DNA of 8,213 bases from contig CALFYN010000848.1 in assembly GCA_937952345.1 (NCBI GenBank), positions 1-8,213 of the forward strand, in the 5' to 3' direction. The DNA comes from an uncultured Acidobacteriota bacterium (lineage in GTDB: Bacteria; Acidobacteriota; Terriglobia; Bryobacterales; Bryobacteraceae). Below, piece after piece: positions 1 through 6,151 of this stretch (the first letter of the stretch is position 1; each line of letters begins with the position of its first letter). A program made the position numbers and the translations under genes. The notes beneath the pieces were generated by a model, which saw only the letters and a list, made by a program, of their open reading frames with translations, was not told the origin of the DNA and ran no database searches.

Positions 1-260
1 GGACACGCAAGCCGCACCTGTACTGGGAAAGCCCGGGGCGCGGCAACTTCCGGCAGGCGCTGCGCGAGGGCGATTGGAAGCTGGTGCGGCAGTCGAACCC
101 TCCGCGAGCCGAGCTATACCACCTCGGCCGGGACGCCGCCGAGCGCCACGACGTGAGCTCCATGCATCCGGAGATCGTCCGCCGGATGGAAGCCGCCCTC
201 CGGCAGGAGCACGTGCCGTCGGAAGAGTATCCCTCAGGGATAAGTGAATCTGGGCGCTGA
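1..260 (+). CDS. Sulfatase (S1 type), C-terminal end, 5' truncated by window
   Basis: The frame starting at base 3 is open to a TGA at 258-260 and gives 85 residues. The peptide begins TRKPHLYWESPGRGNFRQ and continues with ALREGDWKLVR, then AELYHLGRDAAERHDV and MHPEIVRRMEAAL. This order (HLYWE, then QA.R.GDWKLV, then ELY.L..D..E, then a 'P-E-I-V' helix) is the usual C-terminal subdomain of formylglycine-dependent S1 sulfatases. These enzymes hydrolyse sulfate esters of polysaccharides, glycans or aryl compounds, usually after export. The catalytic CxPxR motif, the metal ligands and any signal peptide lie upstream of the window and cannot be checked, so neither substrate nor activity can be stated. 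No terminator with a clear T-tract directly follows the stop codon. The family call is firm; the subfamily is open. Confidence 0.85.
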   Translation, partial: TRKPHLYWESPGRGNFRQALREGDWKLVRQSNPPRAELYHLGRDAAERHDVSSMHPEIVRRMEAALRQEHVPSEEYPSGISESGR

Positions 261-305
261 CTCTCAGGCCTGCCCGGCGCGGCCGGCTAGGGTAAATCCT
301 CCGAT

Positions 306-332
306 TTGCCTCTATTTCCTAATCCGTATAAT
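306..332 (+). promoter_or_regulatory. Strong sigma70-type promoter for the candidate small RNA
   Basis: A perfect -10 hexamer TATAAT lies at 327-332. The best -35 match is TTGCCT at 306-311 (4 of 6 to TTGACA) with a short 15-nt spacer; shifting to TTTGCC at 305 gives 16 nt. The predicted transcription start is near 339. No protein gene starts within a plausible distance on this strand, so the promoter most likely serves the non-coding RNA at 339-489. Confidence 0.55.
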
Positions 333-338
333 TTGCCC

Positions 339-489
339 CGCCGATGTGGTGAGTGAAGCCGGGCGCCAAAACCATTGGAACCGGCGAAGCAGTATGCCAT
401 CTGGAGGTCCCTTCATTTCCCTACTCCAGAAGAGGCAGACGCGACTGCCGCTATGCCTCGACCACCCATCTGCGGCAGTCGCTCTTTTT
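339..489 (+). ncRNA. Candidate small non-coding RNA, about 150 nt, three hairpins
   Basis: Seen in sequence: a perfect TATAAT at 327-332 precedes this stretch and a strong intrinsic terminator closes it. Three hairpins can be drawn in order. Hairpin 1 pairs GCCGG (358-362) with CCGGC (381-385), with an inner CCA/TGG (366-368/376-378). Hairpin 2 pairs TCTGGAG (400-406) with CTCCAGA (424-430) and can be extended by TGCC/GGCA (395-398/434-437). Hairpin 3 is the terminator stem 441-451/472-482. A reading frame crosses the region, but it runs on through the terminator into antisense of the neighbouring gene and has no recognisable protein features. I do not recognise the family. It lacks the SRP RNA core and is too short for RNase P or tmRNA. 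A 6S-like RNA or an acidobacterial structured RNA remains possible. Its 3' end converges on the yihY-like gene. Confidence 0.5.
441..489 (+). terminator. Intrinsic terminator with perfect 11-bp stem
   Basis: GCGACTGCCGC (441-451) and GCGGCAGTCGC (472-482) are perfect reverse complements separated by a 20-nt loop, followed by TCTTTTT (483-489). It terminates plus-strand transcription: the candidate small RNA, and any sulfatase read-through. The T-tract ends in the first base of the complement of the yihY stop codon (489-491). On the minus strand the stem is followed by mixed sequence without a T-run, so it would be at best a weak terminator for the glpD-yihY transcript. Confidence 0.8.
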
Positions 490-1346
490 CAAAGTCCGCT
501 GATCATCCGTTCTCGCTCGGCATTGTATTCACATCCCACCATGGCAATCACGGCCAGCACATACATCCACACCAGCATCGCGATCACCGCTCCGATGCTG
601 CCGTACATGACGTTGTAATTGGCGATGTTACGCACATACCAGGCAAAGCAGATCGTGGAGATCAGCCAGAGATTCGTGGCCAGCAAGGCGCCCGGCCAGA
701 CCGCGCTCCAGCTTTGGCGGCGGTTGGGCCCGTAGTAATACAGGCCCGCGGTAGCCATGGCGATGGAACTGAGGGCGATGGTGTAGCGCACGAAGGTTCC
801 CACCACCAGTACCCATCCGCGCACCTGCTCGCCAACGGGAAGAAAGCCCAGAGCCGTCAGCACCCATTGCTCGATCCATCCGCCCAGTAGCAGTAACGCC
901 GAACCCAGCAGCACGGGCGCTGCCCCAATCAGCACCAGCCCGATTGCCACCATGCGCTGGCGCAGAAATGGCCTCCCGTTGGGAATGCGATAGACCGCCA
1001 GAAATCCGTCCATCAGCGTGGTCATCACGCCGCTTGCCGCCCACAGCGAAACCAGCGTCGCCGTGATCAGCAGGTAGATCGGCCGCTCGCCGCGCTTCTC
1101 AAAGCCGTACTGCACCAGATCCTCGGTGCCCGGCGGCACAACGACGAAAAGAAATTCAGAGAGAATGCGCGAAACCCGCTCCGCGTTAAATTGCACTAGT
1201 ATCGCGGCGACTGCGGTGAGCACCGGAATGAAGGAAAGCAGCGCCGAATACGCGGCTCCCTTGGCGACCGCGAAACAGCCGTCTTCATAGGAGGCCACGA
1301 AGGAGCGCTTCAACAGCCAACCGAAGCGCCGCAGCCGCCCGCGCAT
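489..1346 (-). CDS. YihY/BrkB family integral membrane protein
   Basis: This 285-residue protein is typical in length for the YihY/BrkB (Virul_fac_BrkB) family. It starts with a basic stretch (MRGRLRRFGWLLKR), then shows about six hydrophobic segments, near residues 30-52, 88-112, 133-157, 177-203, 213-236 and 248-272. Family landmarks are AAYSALLSFIPVLTA (31-45), LYYYGPNRR (202-210), and NYNVMYGSIG followed by AVIAMLVWMYVLA (243-265), ending in the acidic-polar CEYNAERER. The cellular role of the family is not settled. It is an inner-membrane protein once misread as RNase BN, and some members are proposed to act in envelope lipid or polysaccharide trafficking. The start codon ATG directly follows the glpD TAG (TAGATG), and GGTGA just upstream inside glpD can act as a ribosome site, so translation is probably coupled to glpD. 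The family call is firm; the function is open. Confidence 0.88.
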   Translation of the reverse strand: MRGRLRRFGWLLKRSFVASYEDGCFAVAKGAAYSALLSFIPVLTAVAAILVQFNAERVSRILSEFLFVVVPPGTEDLVQYGFEKRGERPIYLLITATLVSLWAASGVMTTLMDGFLAVYRIPNGRPFLRQRMVAIGLVLIGAAPVLLGSALLLLGGWIEQWVLTALGFLPVGEQVRGWVLVVGTFVRYTIALSSIAMATAGLYYYGPNRRQSWSAVWPGALLATNLWLISTICFAWYVRNIANYNVMYGSIGAVIAMLVWMYVLAVIAMVGCEYNAERERMISGL

Positions 1347-2954
1347 CTAGTCACCGTCTCCGGGAAGCGCGATGCGGTCCAGTACCGCCTGCGCTTCGGC
1401 ATGTTGGCGCGCGCCATCCCATCCCATCCACGATCCCACCAGGTAGGCGTACGATTCCAGTTGCGCCATGTCCCATTCCTTCTCATAGCCGATATAAGTG
1501 GAAACCAGCAGCATGTCGGAGAGCTTGGCCGCCATTTCGTGGCGTACGGCGAAGGCGAGGCGGGCAAATTCGGTGCGCCGGATAGCGCCGAAATCCTCTT
1601 CCGGCGTCAGTGCCAGTACATCAGGCGTGTGCAGGCCGTATTCGCGGATGACCGACTCCACGTCGCCAGGTGAAAGCCGGTATTGCGCACCCAGCGAAAC
1701 CGCGTCATACCGGAGTTTCTCCAGCGCTTTCTCCGTATTGCCGCACAGCGGTTCGCTGGCCGACCGCGAAGGCGTCGCCATGAATGGCGAAAGCTCTTTC
1801 ATCAGCAGATCCCCCGCTTCTTCACTCATCAGCCGGTAAATGGTGTACTTGCCGCCCTGGATCCGGAGAATGTTGTCCTTGGTATTCCAGATCTTATGCT
1901 CGCGCGTCGCCTCAGTGGCCGAAGAAGTGCCATCCGCCACCAGCGGGCGTAGCGAACTGAACGCCGCGAAGGGTTTGAGCGGTCCGGCATCGGGATAGAG
2001 CTTGGCCGCGATCGACAGCAGATAGTCCACTTCTTCCTTGCTGATGCGAGCCTCGTCGGCACTCCCCTGGTGATCCACTTCGGTGGTCCCGAGCAGGGTC
2101 AACTGTTTCTGGCTGCCCCAGGGGATGAAGAATACGATCCGGCCGTTGTCGTCAAAGTAAGAAATCGCATGCTCTTCCGCCGTCAGGCGGTTGAGGATGA
2201 CATGCGATCCGCGCACCAACCGCGGCGGGGAATCGCCAGGCTGGCTCCACGGCCCCGTGGCATCGACGATTTTCTTCGCCTTCACCTCGAACTCCTCGTT
2301 GCTGAGGAGATCTTTCAACTGAACCCGCCATTCGCCATCGGGCAGGCGCTCTAGCGGTGTGCCTTGCACATAGTTGGCCAGCATGACACCGTTATCAGCC
2401 GCGTCAAACAGGTTTTCCAGCACGAAGCGCGCGGAATGCACCTGGCAATCATAGAAAATGGCGCCACCCACCAGTCCCTTGGTGGCGATGGTCGGCTCCA
2501 ACTGCACAATCTCGCCCTTGCTCACCTCGCGATGCTTCGAGATGTTGTGATCACCGGCCAGTTGATCGTACATGCTCAGCCCCATGGTGTACTTCAACTT
2601 GTCCAGCCGGCCGTAAATGGGCATCAGGAACGCGAGCGGTTCCACCAGGTGCGGGGCGATATGGCGCAACACAGCTCGCTCGCGCAAGGATTCCTTCACC
2701 AGGCCCATCTTCAGGTATTTCAGATAGCGTAGCCCGCCGTGGATCAACTGGCTGTTCCGGCCGGATGTCCCCGCGGCAAAATGCCCTTTGTCGATCAAGG
2801 CGACCTGTAGATCGTTGTTGGACTGCCGCCGCAATCCCAAGTCTCTGGCGATTCCAGCTCCATTGATCCCGCCGCCGAGGATCAAAACATCGACCGTGTT
2901 GTCGCGCAGCGCGGCTATGCTGCGTGTTCGCAGATCCGGTGGAAATCCACTCAT
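1347..2954 (-). CDS. glpD: FAD-dependent glycerol-3-phosphate dehydrogenase (aerobic type)
   Basis: The 535-residue product fits the GlpD family (about 500-560). It oxidises sn-glycerol 3-phosphate to dihydroxyacetone phosphate and passes electrons through FAD to the quinone pool at the inner membrane. The FAD-binding Rossmann motif is DVLILGGGINGAGIARDLG (residues 22-40). The flavin-proximal segment GTSGRNSQLIHGGLRYLK lies at 62-79, ATGPW at 232-236, RGSH at 248-251, GTTE at 289-292 and GGKYTIYR at 367-374. A C-terminal helical DAO_C domain follows from about residue 405. The segment SGRNSQLIHGG differs slightly from the SSASSKLIHGG of enterobacterial GlpD. The gene is divergent from the SSS symporter and directly precedes the yihY-like gene. 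Its Shine-Dalgarno sequence is weak (GGA 7 nt before ATG), and a TATGAT lies 8 nt before the start, so it may be nearly leaderless. No glpF or glpK is in the window. Confidence 0.93.
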   Translation of the reverse strand: MSGFPPDLRTRSIAALRDNTVDVLILGGGINGAGIARDLGLRRQSNNDLQVALIDKGHFAAGTSGRNSQLIHGGLRYLKYLKMGLVKESLRERAVLRHIAPHLVEPLAFLMPIYGRLDKLKYTMGLSMYDQLAGDHNISKHREVSKGEIVQLEPTIATKGLVGGAIFYDCQVHSARFVLENLFDAADNGVMLANYVQGTPLERLPDGEWRVQLKDLLSNEEFEVKAKKIVDATGPWSQPGDSPPRLVRGSHVILNRLTAEEHAISYFDDNGRIVFFIPWGSQKQLTLLGTTEVDHQGSADEARISKEEVDYLLSIAAKLYPDAGPLKPFAAFSSLRPLVADGTSSATEATREHKIWNTKDNILRIQGGKYTIYRLMSEEAGDLLMKELSPFMATPSRSASEPLCGNTEKALEKLRYDAVSLGAQYRLSPGDVESVIREYGLHTPDVLALTPEEDFGAIRRTEFARLAFAVRHEMAAKLSDMLLVSTYIGYEKEWDMAQLESYAYLVGSWMGWDGARQHAEAQAVLDRIALPGDGD

Positions 2955-2960
2955 CTGTAT

Positions 2961-2973
2961 CCATCATAGATGG
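2961..2973 (-). promoter_or_regulatory. glpD -10 element inside a short palindrome
   Basis: On the minus strand TATGAT (complement of 2963-2968, 5 of 6 to consensus) ends 8 nt before the glpD ATG. It is embedded in the perfect dyad CCATC-ATA-GATGG (2961-2973), which could be an operator covering the -10. The heptamer TATCCAT occurs at 2958-2964 and again at 2987-2993. No good -35 is visible. The start site would fall at or just before the ATG. Confidence 0.35.
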
Positions 2974-3060
2974 TTGGTCCTACGCCTATCCATACGGCAT
3001 ACCAATGACATTGCCCACTCACAGGCGGGGGGCATCGGGTAAGGGATCGCGGGGCGGGTG

Positions 3061-3069
3061 TGCTAGAAT
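3061..3069 (+). promoter_or_regulatory. Extended -10 promoter for the symporter/permease operon
   Basis: TGCTAGAAT contains TAGAAT (3064-3069, 5 of 6 to TATAAT) with the TG of an extended -10 at 3061-3062. There is no -35 match 16-18 nt upstream. The expected start near 3076-3077 leaves only about 4-5 nt before the ATG at 3081, a nearly leaderless arrangement. Confidence 0.45.
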
Positions 3070-3080
3070 CCCCTAGGTCT

Positions 3081-4544
3081 ATGCGCTATCTCGACTTAGG
3101 CATTATTGTCGTCTATCTCATCGGCATCACATGGTTCGGCGCGCGCTTCAAGGAAACGCAGAAGAGTCTGAAGGATTACTTTCTCGGCGGACGCAATGCA
3201 CCGTGGTGGGCCATCGGGTTTTCCATCGTCTCGGCCGAAACCAGCACCCTCACCATCATCGGAACTCCGGCGCTCGCCTTTAACGGCAACCTCGGGTTCC
3301 TCCAGGTCGTGATGGGCTACTTGGTTGCCAGGATCATCATCTCCACGCTGTTTCTCCCGCACTACTTTCGCGGGGAGATGTATACGGCCTATGAACTGAT
3401 GCGCCGGCGTTTTGGCCCAAACATCCGCAAGCTCACGGCGGGCAGTTTCCTGATCCTGCGGGCGCTGGCCGAAGGCGTTAGGGTGTTCGCGATATCGATC
3501 GTGGTGTCCATCATCCTGGGTACCGGAGATATGTTATCGATTGTCGTTATTGTCTGCTTGACACTTTTTTACACCTTCGAAGGCGGTATGACCGCCGTCA
3601 TCTGGACCGATGTCATCCAGATGTTCCTCTACATCCTCGGGGCCATCGTCAGCTTTGTGGTCATCCTGCAAGCCATCCCAGGCGGCTGGAATCACGTCAT
3701 GGATGTCACTTCGGCAGCGGGCAAACTCCAGGTATTCGATTTTCGATTCGAACCCACCGCGGCCTTCTTCACCCGCACCTATAGTTTCTGGGCAGGCATC
3801 CTGGGCGGCGCTTTTCTCACCACCGCCAGCCACGGCACCGAGCAATTGATGGTGCAGCGCCTGCTGGCCGCCAAAACCGAAGGCGAAAGCCGCGCGGCGC
3901 TGTTTTCCAGTTGGCTGGTCATCCTCACGCAATTCACGTTGTTTCTGGTGATTGGACTGATGCTTTTCGTCTACTACACGGATAACGGCATTGCCCGGCC
4001 CGCGGTCACCGATCAGATTTATCCGCGCTTCATTTGGGAGCAATTACCGGTGGGGATTTCCGGGCTGATCATGGCCGCGATTCTGGCGGCGGCGATGTCC
4101 AACCTGAGCGCCGCGCTGAATTCCCTTGCATCTACAACAATTATGGACTTTTACAAAATCTTACGCCCGAATGGGGTCGAGTCCCATTTTCTCGCCATGG
4201 CTCGGTTCGCCACCATCGGCTGGGGCGTGGTCCTGGTGGCCATCGGATTTCTGGCGCGGCAATGGGGCAGCGTGCTGGAAGCGGGATTGGGGATTGCCTC
4301 GATCGTCTATGGCGGGCTGCTGGGAGTATTCCTATTGGGTCTACTCACCAAGCGCGTCGGGGAGAAGGCGGCGATGGTGGGCATGACGGCCGGCTTGTTG
4401 ACGATGCTCTACGTCAAATTCGGAACCCCCATTGCATTCACCTGGTACGTACTCATCGGGACTTCAGTCACTTTTTTGACCGGGGTGCTGATGAGCTACT
4501 TGATTTCGGAGAAATCCAATACGCTGGAGACGACTCATGGCTGA
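3081..4544 (+). CDS. Sodium/solute symporter (SSS family), substrate unknown
   Basis: This is a 487-residue polytopic membrane protein with about 13 hydrophobic segments, the usual SSS (LeuT-fold) size. Landmarks are the segment after TM1 with DYFLGGRNAPWWAIGFS (32-48), FYTFEGGMTAVIWTDVIQ (163-180), SHGTEQLMVQRLLAAK (250-265), and AAAMSNLSAALNSLAS (336-351). In this family the last corresponds to the TM8 region that carries the serine ligands of the conserved sodium site. It should couple inward sodium to uptake of a sugar, polyol, organic acid or similar solute; the sequence does not say which. I prefer ATG at 3081 because MRYLDLGIIVVYLIGITWFG begins the first membrane segment as usual. A GTG at 3060 in frame would add seven residues but would overlap the likely -10. 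The 3' end overlaps the permease gene by 8 nt, indicating an operon. Confidence 0.9.
   Translation: MRYLDLGIIVVYLIGITWFGARFKETQKSLKDYFLGGRNAPWWAIGFSIVSAETSTLTIIGTPALAFNGNLGFLQVVMGYLVARIIISTLFLPHYFRGEMYTAYELMRRRFGPNIRKLTAGSFLILRALAEGVRVFAISIVVSIILGTGDMLSIVVIVCLTLFYTFEGGMTAVIWTDVIQMFLYILGAIVSFVVILQAIPGGWNHVMDVTSAAGKLQVFDFRFEPTAAFFTRTYSFWAGILGGAFLTTASHGTEQLMVQRLLAAKTEGESRAALFSSWLVILTQFTLFLVIGLMLFVYYTDNGIARPAVTDQIYPRFIWEQLPVGISGLIMAAILAAAMSNLSAALNSLASTTIMDFYKILRPNGVESHFLAMARFATIGWGVVLVAIGFLARQWGSVLEAGLGIASIVYGGLLGVFLLGLLTKRVGEKAAMVGMTAGLLTMLYVKFGTPIAFTWYVLIGTSVTFLTGVLMSYLISEKSNTLETTHG
4526..4529 (+). promoter_or_regulatory. Ribosome binding site fixing the permease start
   Basis: GGAG (4526-4529) stands 7 nt before the ATG at 4537, within the last codons of the symporter gene. 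It is the clearest Shine-Dalgarno sequence in the window and favours 4537 over the in-frame ATG at 4555. Confidence 0.6.
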
Positions 4545-5922
4545 TGGCGTGCGCATGGAAACGGTGGGATTAAAACGAGAGTTGGGCCTGTGGGCCGCGG
4601 CAGCGATTGTTGTCGGCACGGTCATCGGCAGCGGCATCTTCCTGGTTCCAAAGACGATGGTGAACGCAGTGGGTTCCCCGGAACTGGTCTTTGCGGTATG
4701 GATTTTCGGCGGCTTGCTGTCCCTGGCGGGCGCCCTTACCTATGCTGAGCTATCAGCGGCGCTCCCGGAGGCGGGCGGGGAATATGCCTACCTGCGCGAG
4801 GCCTACGGTCCGCTCTGGGCGTTCATTTACGGATGGACGCAGATGTGGATCGGAAAAAGCGGATCCATTGCCACGCTGGCGACGGCATTCTTCTACTATT
4901 TGGCGAACTTCTTTCCGCGCTTGGAAGGGGTGCTGTTCTACATTCCGATCCCAATCGGACCGAATGGCGGACCGCTTGAAGTACGCTATGGGCAATTGCT
5001 GGCCATGGCCGTGATTGTGTTGCTGGCGTTGGTGAATTACTTCGGGGTTCGCTTTGGCGGTGGCGTGCAGGTGGGGTTGACGATCGTCAAAGTGGCGCTG
5101 ATCGGGGCAATCATCGCCATCGGACTGACGACACCCGTGGCGAGTAGTGCCAATCTGACTTCCTCCACCCCCGCGGCCGGTGGGATTGCCGGCTTCTTCG
5201 CGGCTCTGGTGGCGGCGCTATGGGCCTACGATGGCTGGAACAACGTGGCCATGGTTTCGAGCGAAATCAAGAACCCCGAGCGGAACCTGCCGCGCGCCCT
5301 CATTCTGGGCACGCTCGCCGTGGTGGTGATCTATTTGCTTGCCAATGCGGCGTATTTCTTTGTGCTCAGCGCACAGGATGTGGGGACAACGGATCGCGTG
5401 GCGGCGGAAATGATGCGCCGGATCATGGGGGATTCCGGAGCAGGGGCGGTGAGTTTGGCGGCGATGCTCTCCATTTTCGCGGCCTTGAATGGCAGCATCC
5501 TCACCGGATCGCGGGTGCCCTACGCGATGGCGCGCGATGGCATGTTTTTTCAGCCTATATCGGTAGTGCATCCCCGCTGGTGTACCCCTTCCAACGCGAT
5601 TCTGGCGATGTGCGGATGGTCGGCGCTGCTGGTGCTGAGCGGCCGCTATGAGCAACTGTTCACCTATGTGATCTTCTCGACGTGGATTCTATACGGAATG
5701 GCGACCGCATCGGTGATCGTGCTGCGGCGGAAGCGCCCGGATTTACCGCGGCCATACCGTACGTTGGGATATCCTTTCATTCCCGTTCTGTTTGTGCTGG
5801 TTGCGGTGGCATTACTGGCCTCCACACTACGCAGTTCCCCACGGGAATCGCTGATGGGGATTGGGATTATTGTGGCCGGTTTGCCGTTTTACTTCCATTG
5901 GAAGAGAAAGCTGGCACGCTAA
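4537..5922 (+). CDS. APC superfamily amino-acid permease
   Basis: The 461-residue product has about 12 hydrophobic segments and matches the amino acid-polyamine-organocation family, in the subgroup resembling LAT-type exchangers and SteT. The unwound TM1 motif VGTVIGSGIFLVP is at 26-38; its GSG is the known backbone site for the substrate amino group. TYAELSAALPEAGGEYAYLR (68-87) spans TM2 and the first loop. AYDGWNNVAMVSSEIKNPER (230-249) is the canonical TM6 and following loop. It lies in the cytoplasmic membrane and imports or exchanges amino acids; which ones cannot be read from sequence. It is co-transcribed with the upstream symporter (8-nt overlap, start preceded by GGAG). The C-terminus is short (FHWKRKLAR), without a regulatory domain. 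The family call is firm. Confidence 0.92.
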   Translation: MADGVRMETVGLKRELGLWAAAAIVVGTVIGSGIFLVPKTMVNAVGSPELVFAVWIFGGLLSLAGALTYAELSAALPEAGGEYAYLREAYGPLWAFIYGWTQMWIGKSGSIATLATAFFYYLANFFPRLEGVLFYIPIPIGPNGGPLEVRYGQLLAMAVIVLLALVNYFGVRFGGGVQVGLTIVKVALIGAIIAIGLTTPVASSANLTSSTPAAGGIAGFFAALVAALWAYDGWNNVAMVSSEIKNPERNLPRALILGTLAVVVIYLLANAAYFFVLSAQDVGTTDRVAAEMMRRIMGDSGAGAVSLAAMLSIFAALNGSILTGSRVPYAMARDGMFFQPISVVHPRWCTPSNAILAMCGWSALLVLSGRYEQLFTYVIFSTWILYGMATASVIVLRRKRPDLPRPYRTLGYPFIPVLFVLVAVALLASTLRSSPRESLMGIGIIVAGLPFYFHWKRKLAR

Positions 5923-5940
5923 GCGGGGCTGTTTCCCGCG

Positions 5941-5989
5941 CCGGGCCTGAAAGTTTACTCGAATAGGACTTTCGTCCGGGAAGAGTTTT
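5941..5989 (+). terminator. Possible weak terminator after the permease gene
   Basis: CCGG and GAAAG (5941-5944, 5949-5953) can pair with CTTTC and CCGG (5969-5973, 5976-5979) across an internal loop; GGAC-TTTC-GTCC (5966-5977) is a competing small hairpin. Only a TTTT (5986-5989) follows. A 5-bp GCGGG/CCCGC stem also lies directly after the stop codon (5923-5939). None is convincing alone. Confidence 0.25.
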
Positions 5990-5991
5990 AG

Positions 5992-5997
5992 TATAAT
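5992..5997 (+). promoter_or_regulatory. Perfect -10 hexamer, distal promoter of the AT-hook-like gene
   Basis: TATAAT at 5992-5997 is a perfect -10, but the -35 region (CTTTCG at 5969, spacer 17) is poor. Transcription from near 6004 would give a leader of about 200 nt before the ATG at 6208. That leader would contain a GC hairpin and both copies of the palindromic repeat. Confidence 0.45.
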
Positions 5998-6019
5998 CGA
6001 ATCGATACTGACGAGTTAC

Positions 6020-6035
6020 GGGCCCGGCAGGGCCC
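6020..6035 (+). other. GC-rich hairpin in the leader
   Basis: GGGCCC-GGCA-GGGCCC forms a 6-bp all-GC stem with a tetraloop about 16-31 nt after the start predicted for the TATAAT at 5992. No T-tract follows it, so it is not an intrinsic terminator. It may stabilise the 5' end or simply be a GC palindrome. Confidence 0.35.
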
Positions 6036-6068
6036 TGTTCGGCCGGATCGCCCCTCAAAAACGATCTC

Positions 6069-6086
6069 TGTTCTGTTTTCAGAACA
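6069..6086. repeat. Palindromic repeat copy 1 (putative operator)
   Basis: TGTTCTG-TTTT-CAGAACA is a perfect inverted repeat with 7-bp arms. A 19-nt stretch including it (6067-6085) is repeated exactly at 6152-6170. The arms and short AT spacer suit a homodimeric DNA-binding protein. It lies just upstream of the candidate -35 at 6094. Confidence 0.6.
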
Positions 6087-6093
6087 AAAAACC

Positions 6094-6123
6094 TTGATAT
6101 CGCCCGCGCAATGGGTCTAAACT
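6094..6123 (+). promoter_or_regulatory. Candidate proximal promoter between the two operators
   Basis: TTGATA (6094-6099, 4 of 6 to TTGACA) and TAAACT (6118-6123, 4 of 6 to TATAAT) are separated by 18 nt, predicting a start near 6130 and a leader of about 78 nt. Copy 1 of the palindrome lies just upstream and copy 2 about 25-40 nt downstream of that start, a layout typical of repression. Confidence 0.35.
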
Positions 6124-6148
6124 GTCAATACAGTCTATACAGATTGTA
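6121..6148. repeat. Two further short dyads between the operators
   Basis: ACTGT-CAAT-ACAGT (6121-6134) and TACA-GAT-TGTA (6138-6148) are perfect inverted repeats lying side by side. ATACAG also occurs twice in direct orientation (6128-6133, 6137-6142). They overlap the predicted -10 and start site of the proximal promoter. Their half-sites differ from the flanking GTTCTG repeats, so a second regulator is possible, or chance. Confidence 0.35.
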
Positions 6149-6151
6149 GGT

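Noticed and set aside
339..400. SRP (4.5S) RNA, prompted by GGAA and GAAGCAG near 377-392
   Set aside because: The invariant GUCAGG...GGAAG core is absent and the hairpin around GGAA does not have the SRP apical geometry.
244..890. Protein genes on the plus strand across the small RNA and the yihY region
   Set aside because: They run through a strong terminator, are antisense to a well-recognised membrane protein gene, and their translations show no domain-like composition.
3060..3080. GTG start at 3060 for the first symporter
   Set aside because: It would overlap the likely -10 element and add residues not expected before the first membrane segment; the ATG at 3081 fits better.
5923..5939. 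Intrinsic terminator directly after the permease stop (GCGGG/CCCGC)
   Set aside because: The stem is only 5 bp and no T-tract follows.
6138..6148. BlaI/MecI/CopY operator (TACA-N2-TGTA)
   Set aside because: The spacer here is 3 nt rather than 2, and no such regulator or target gene is in the window.
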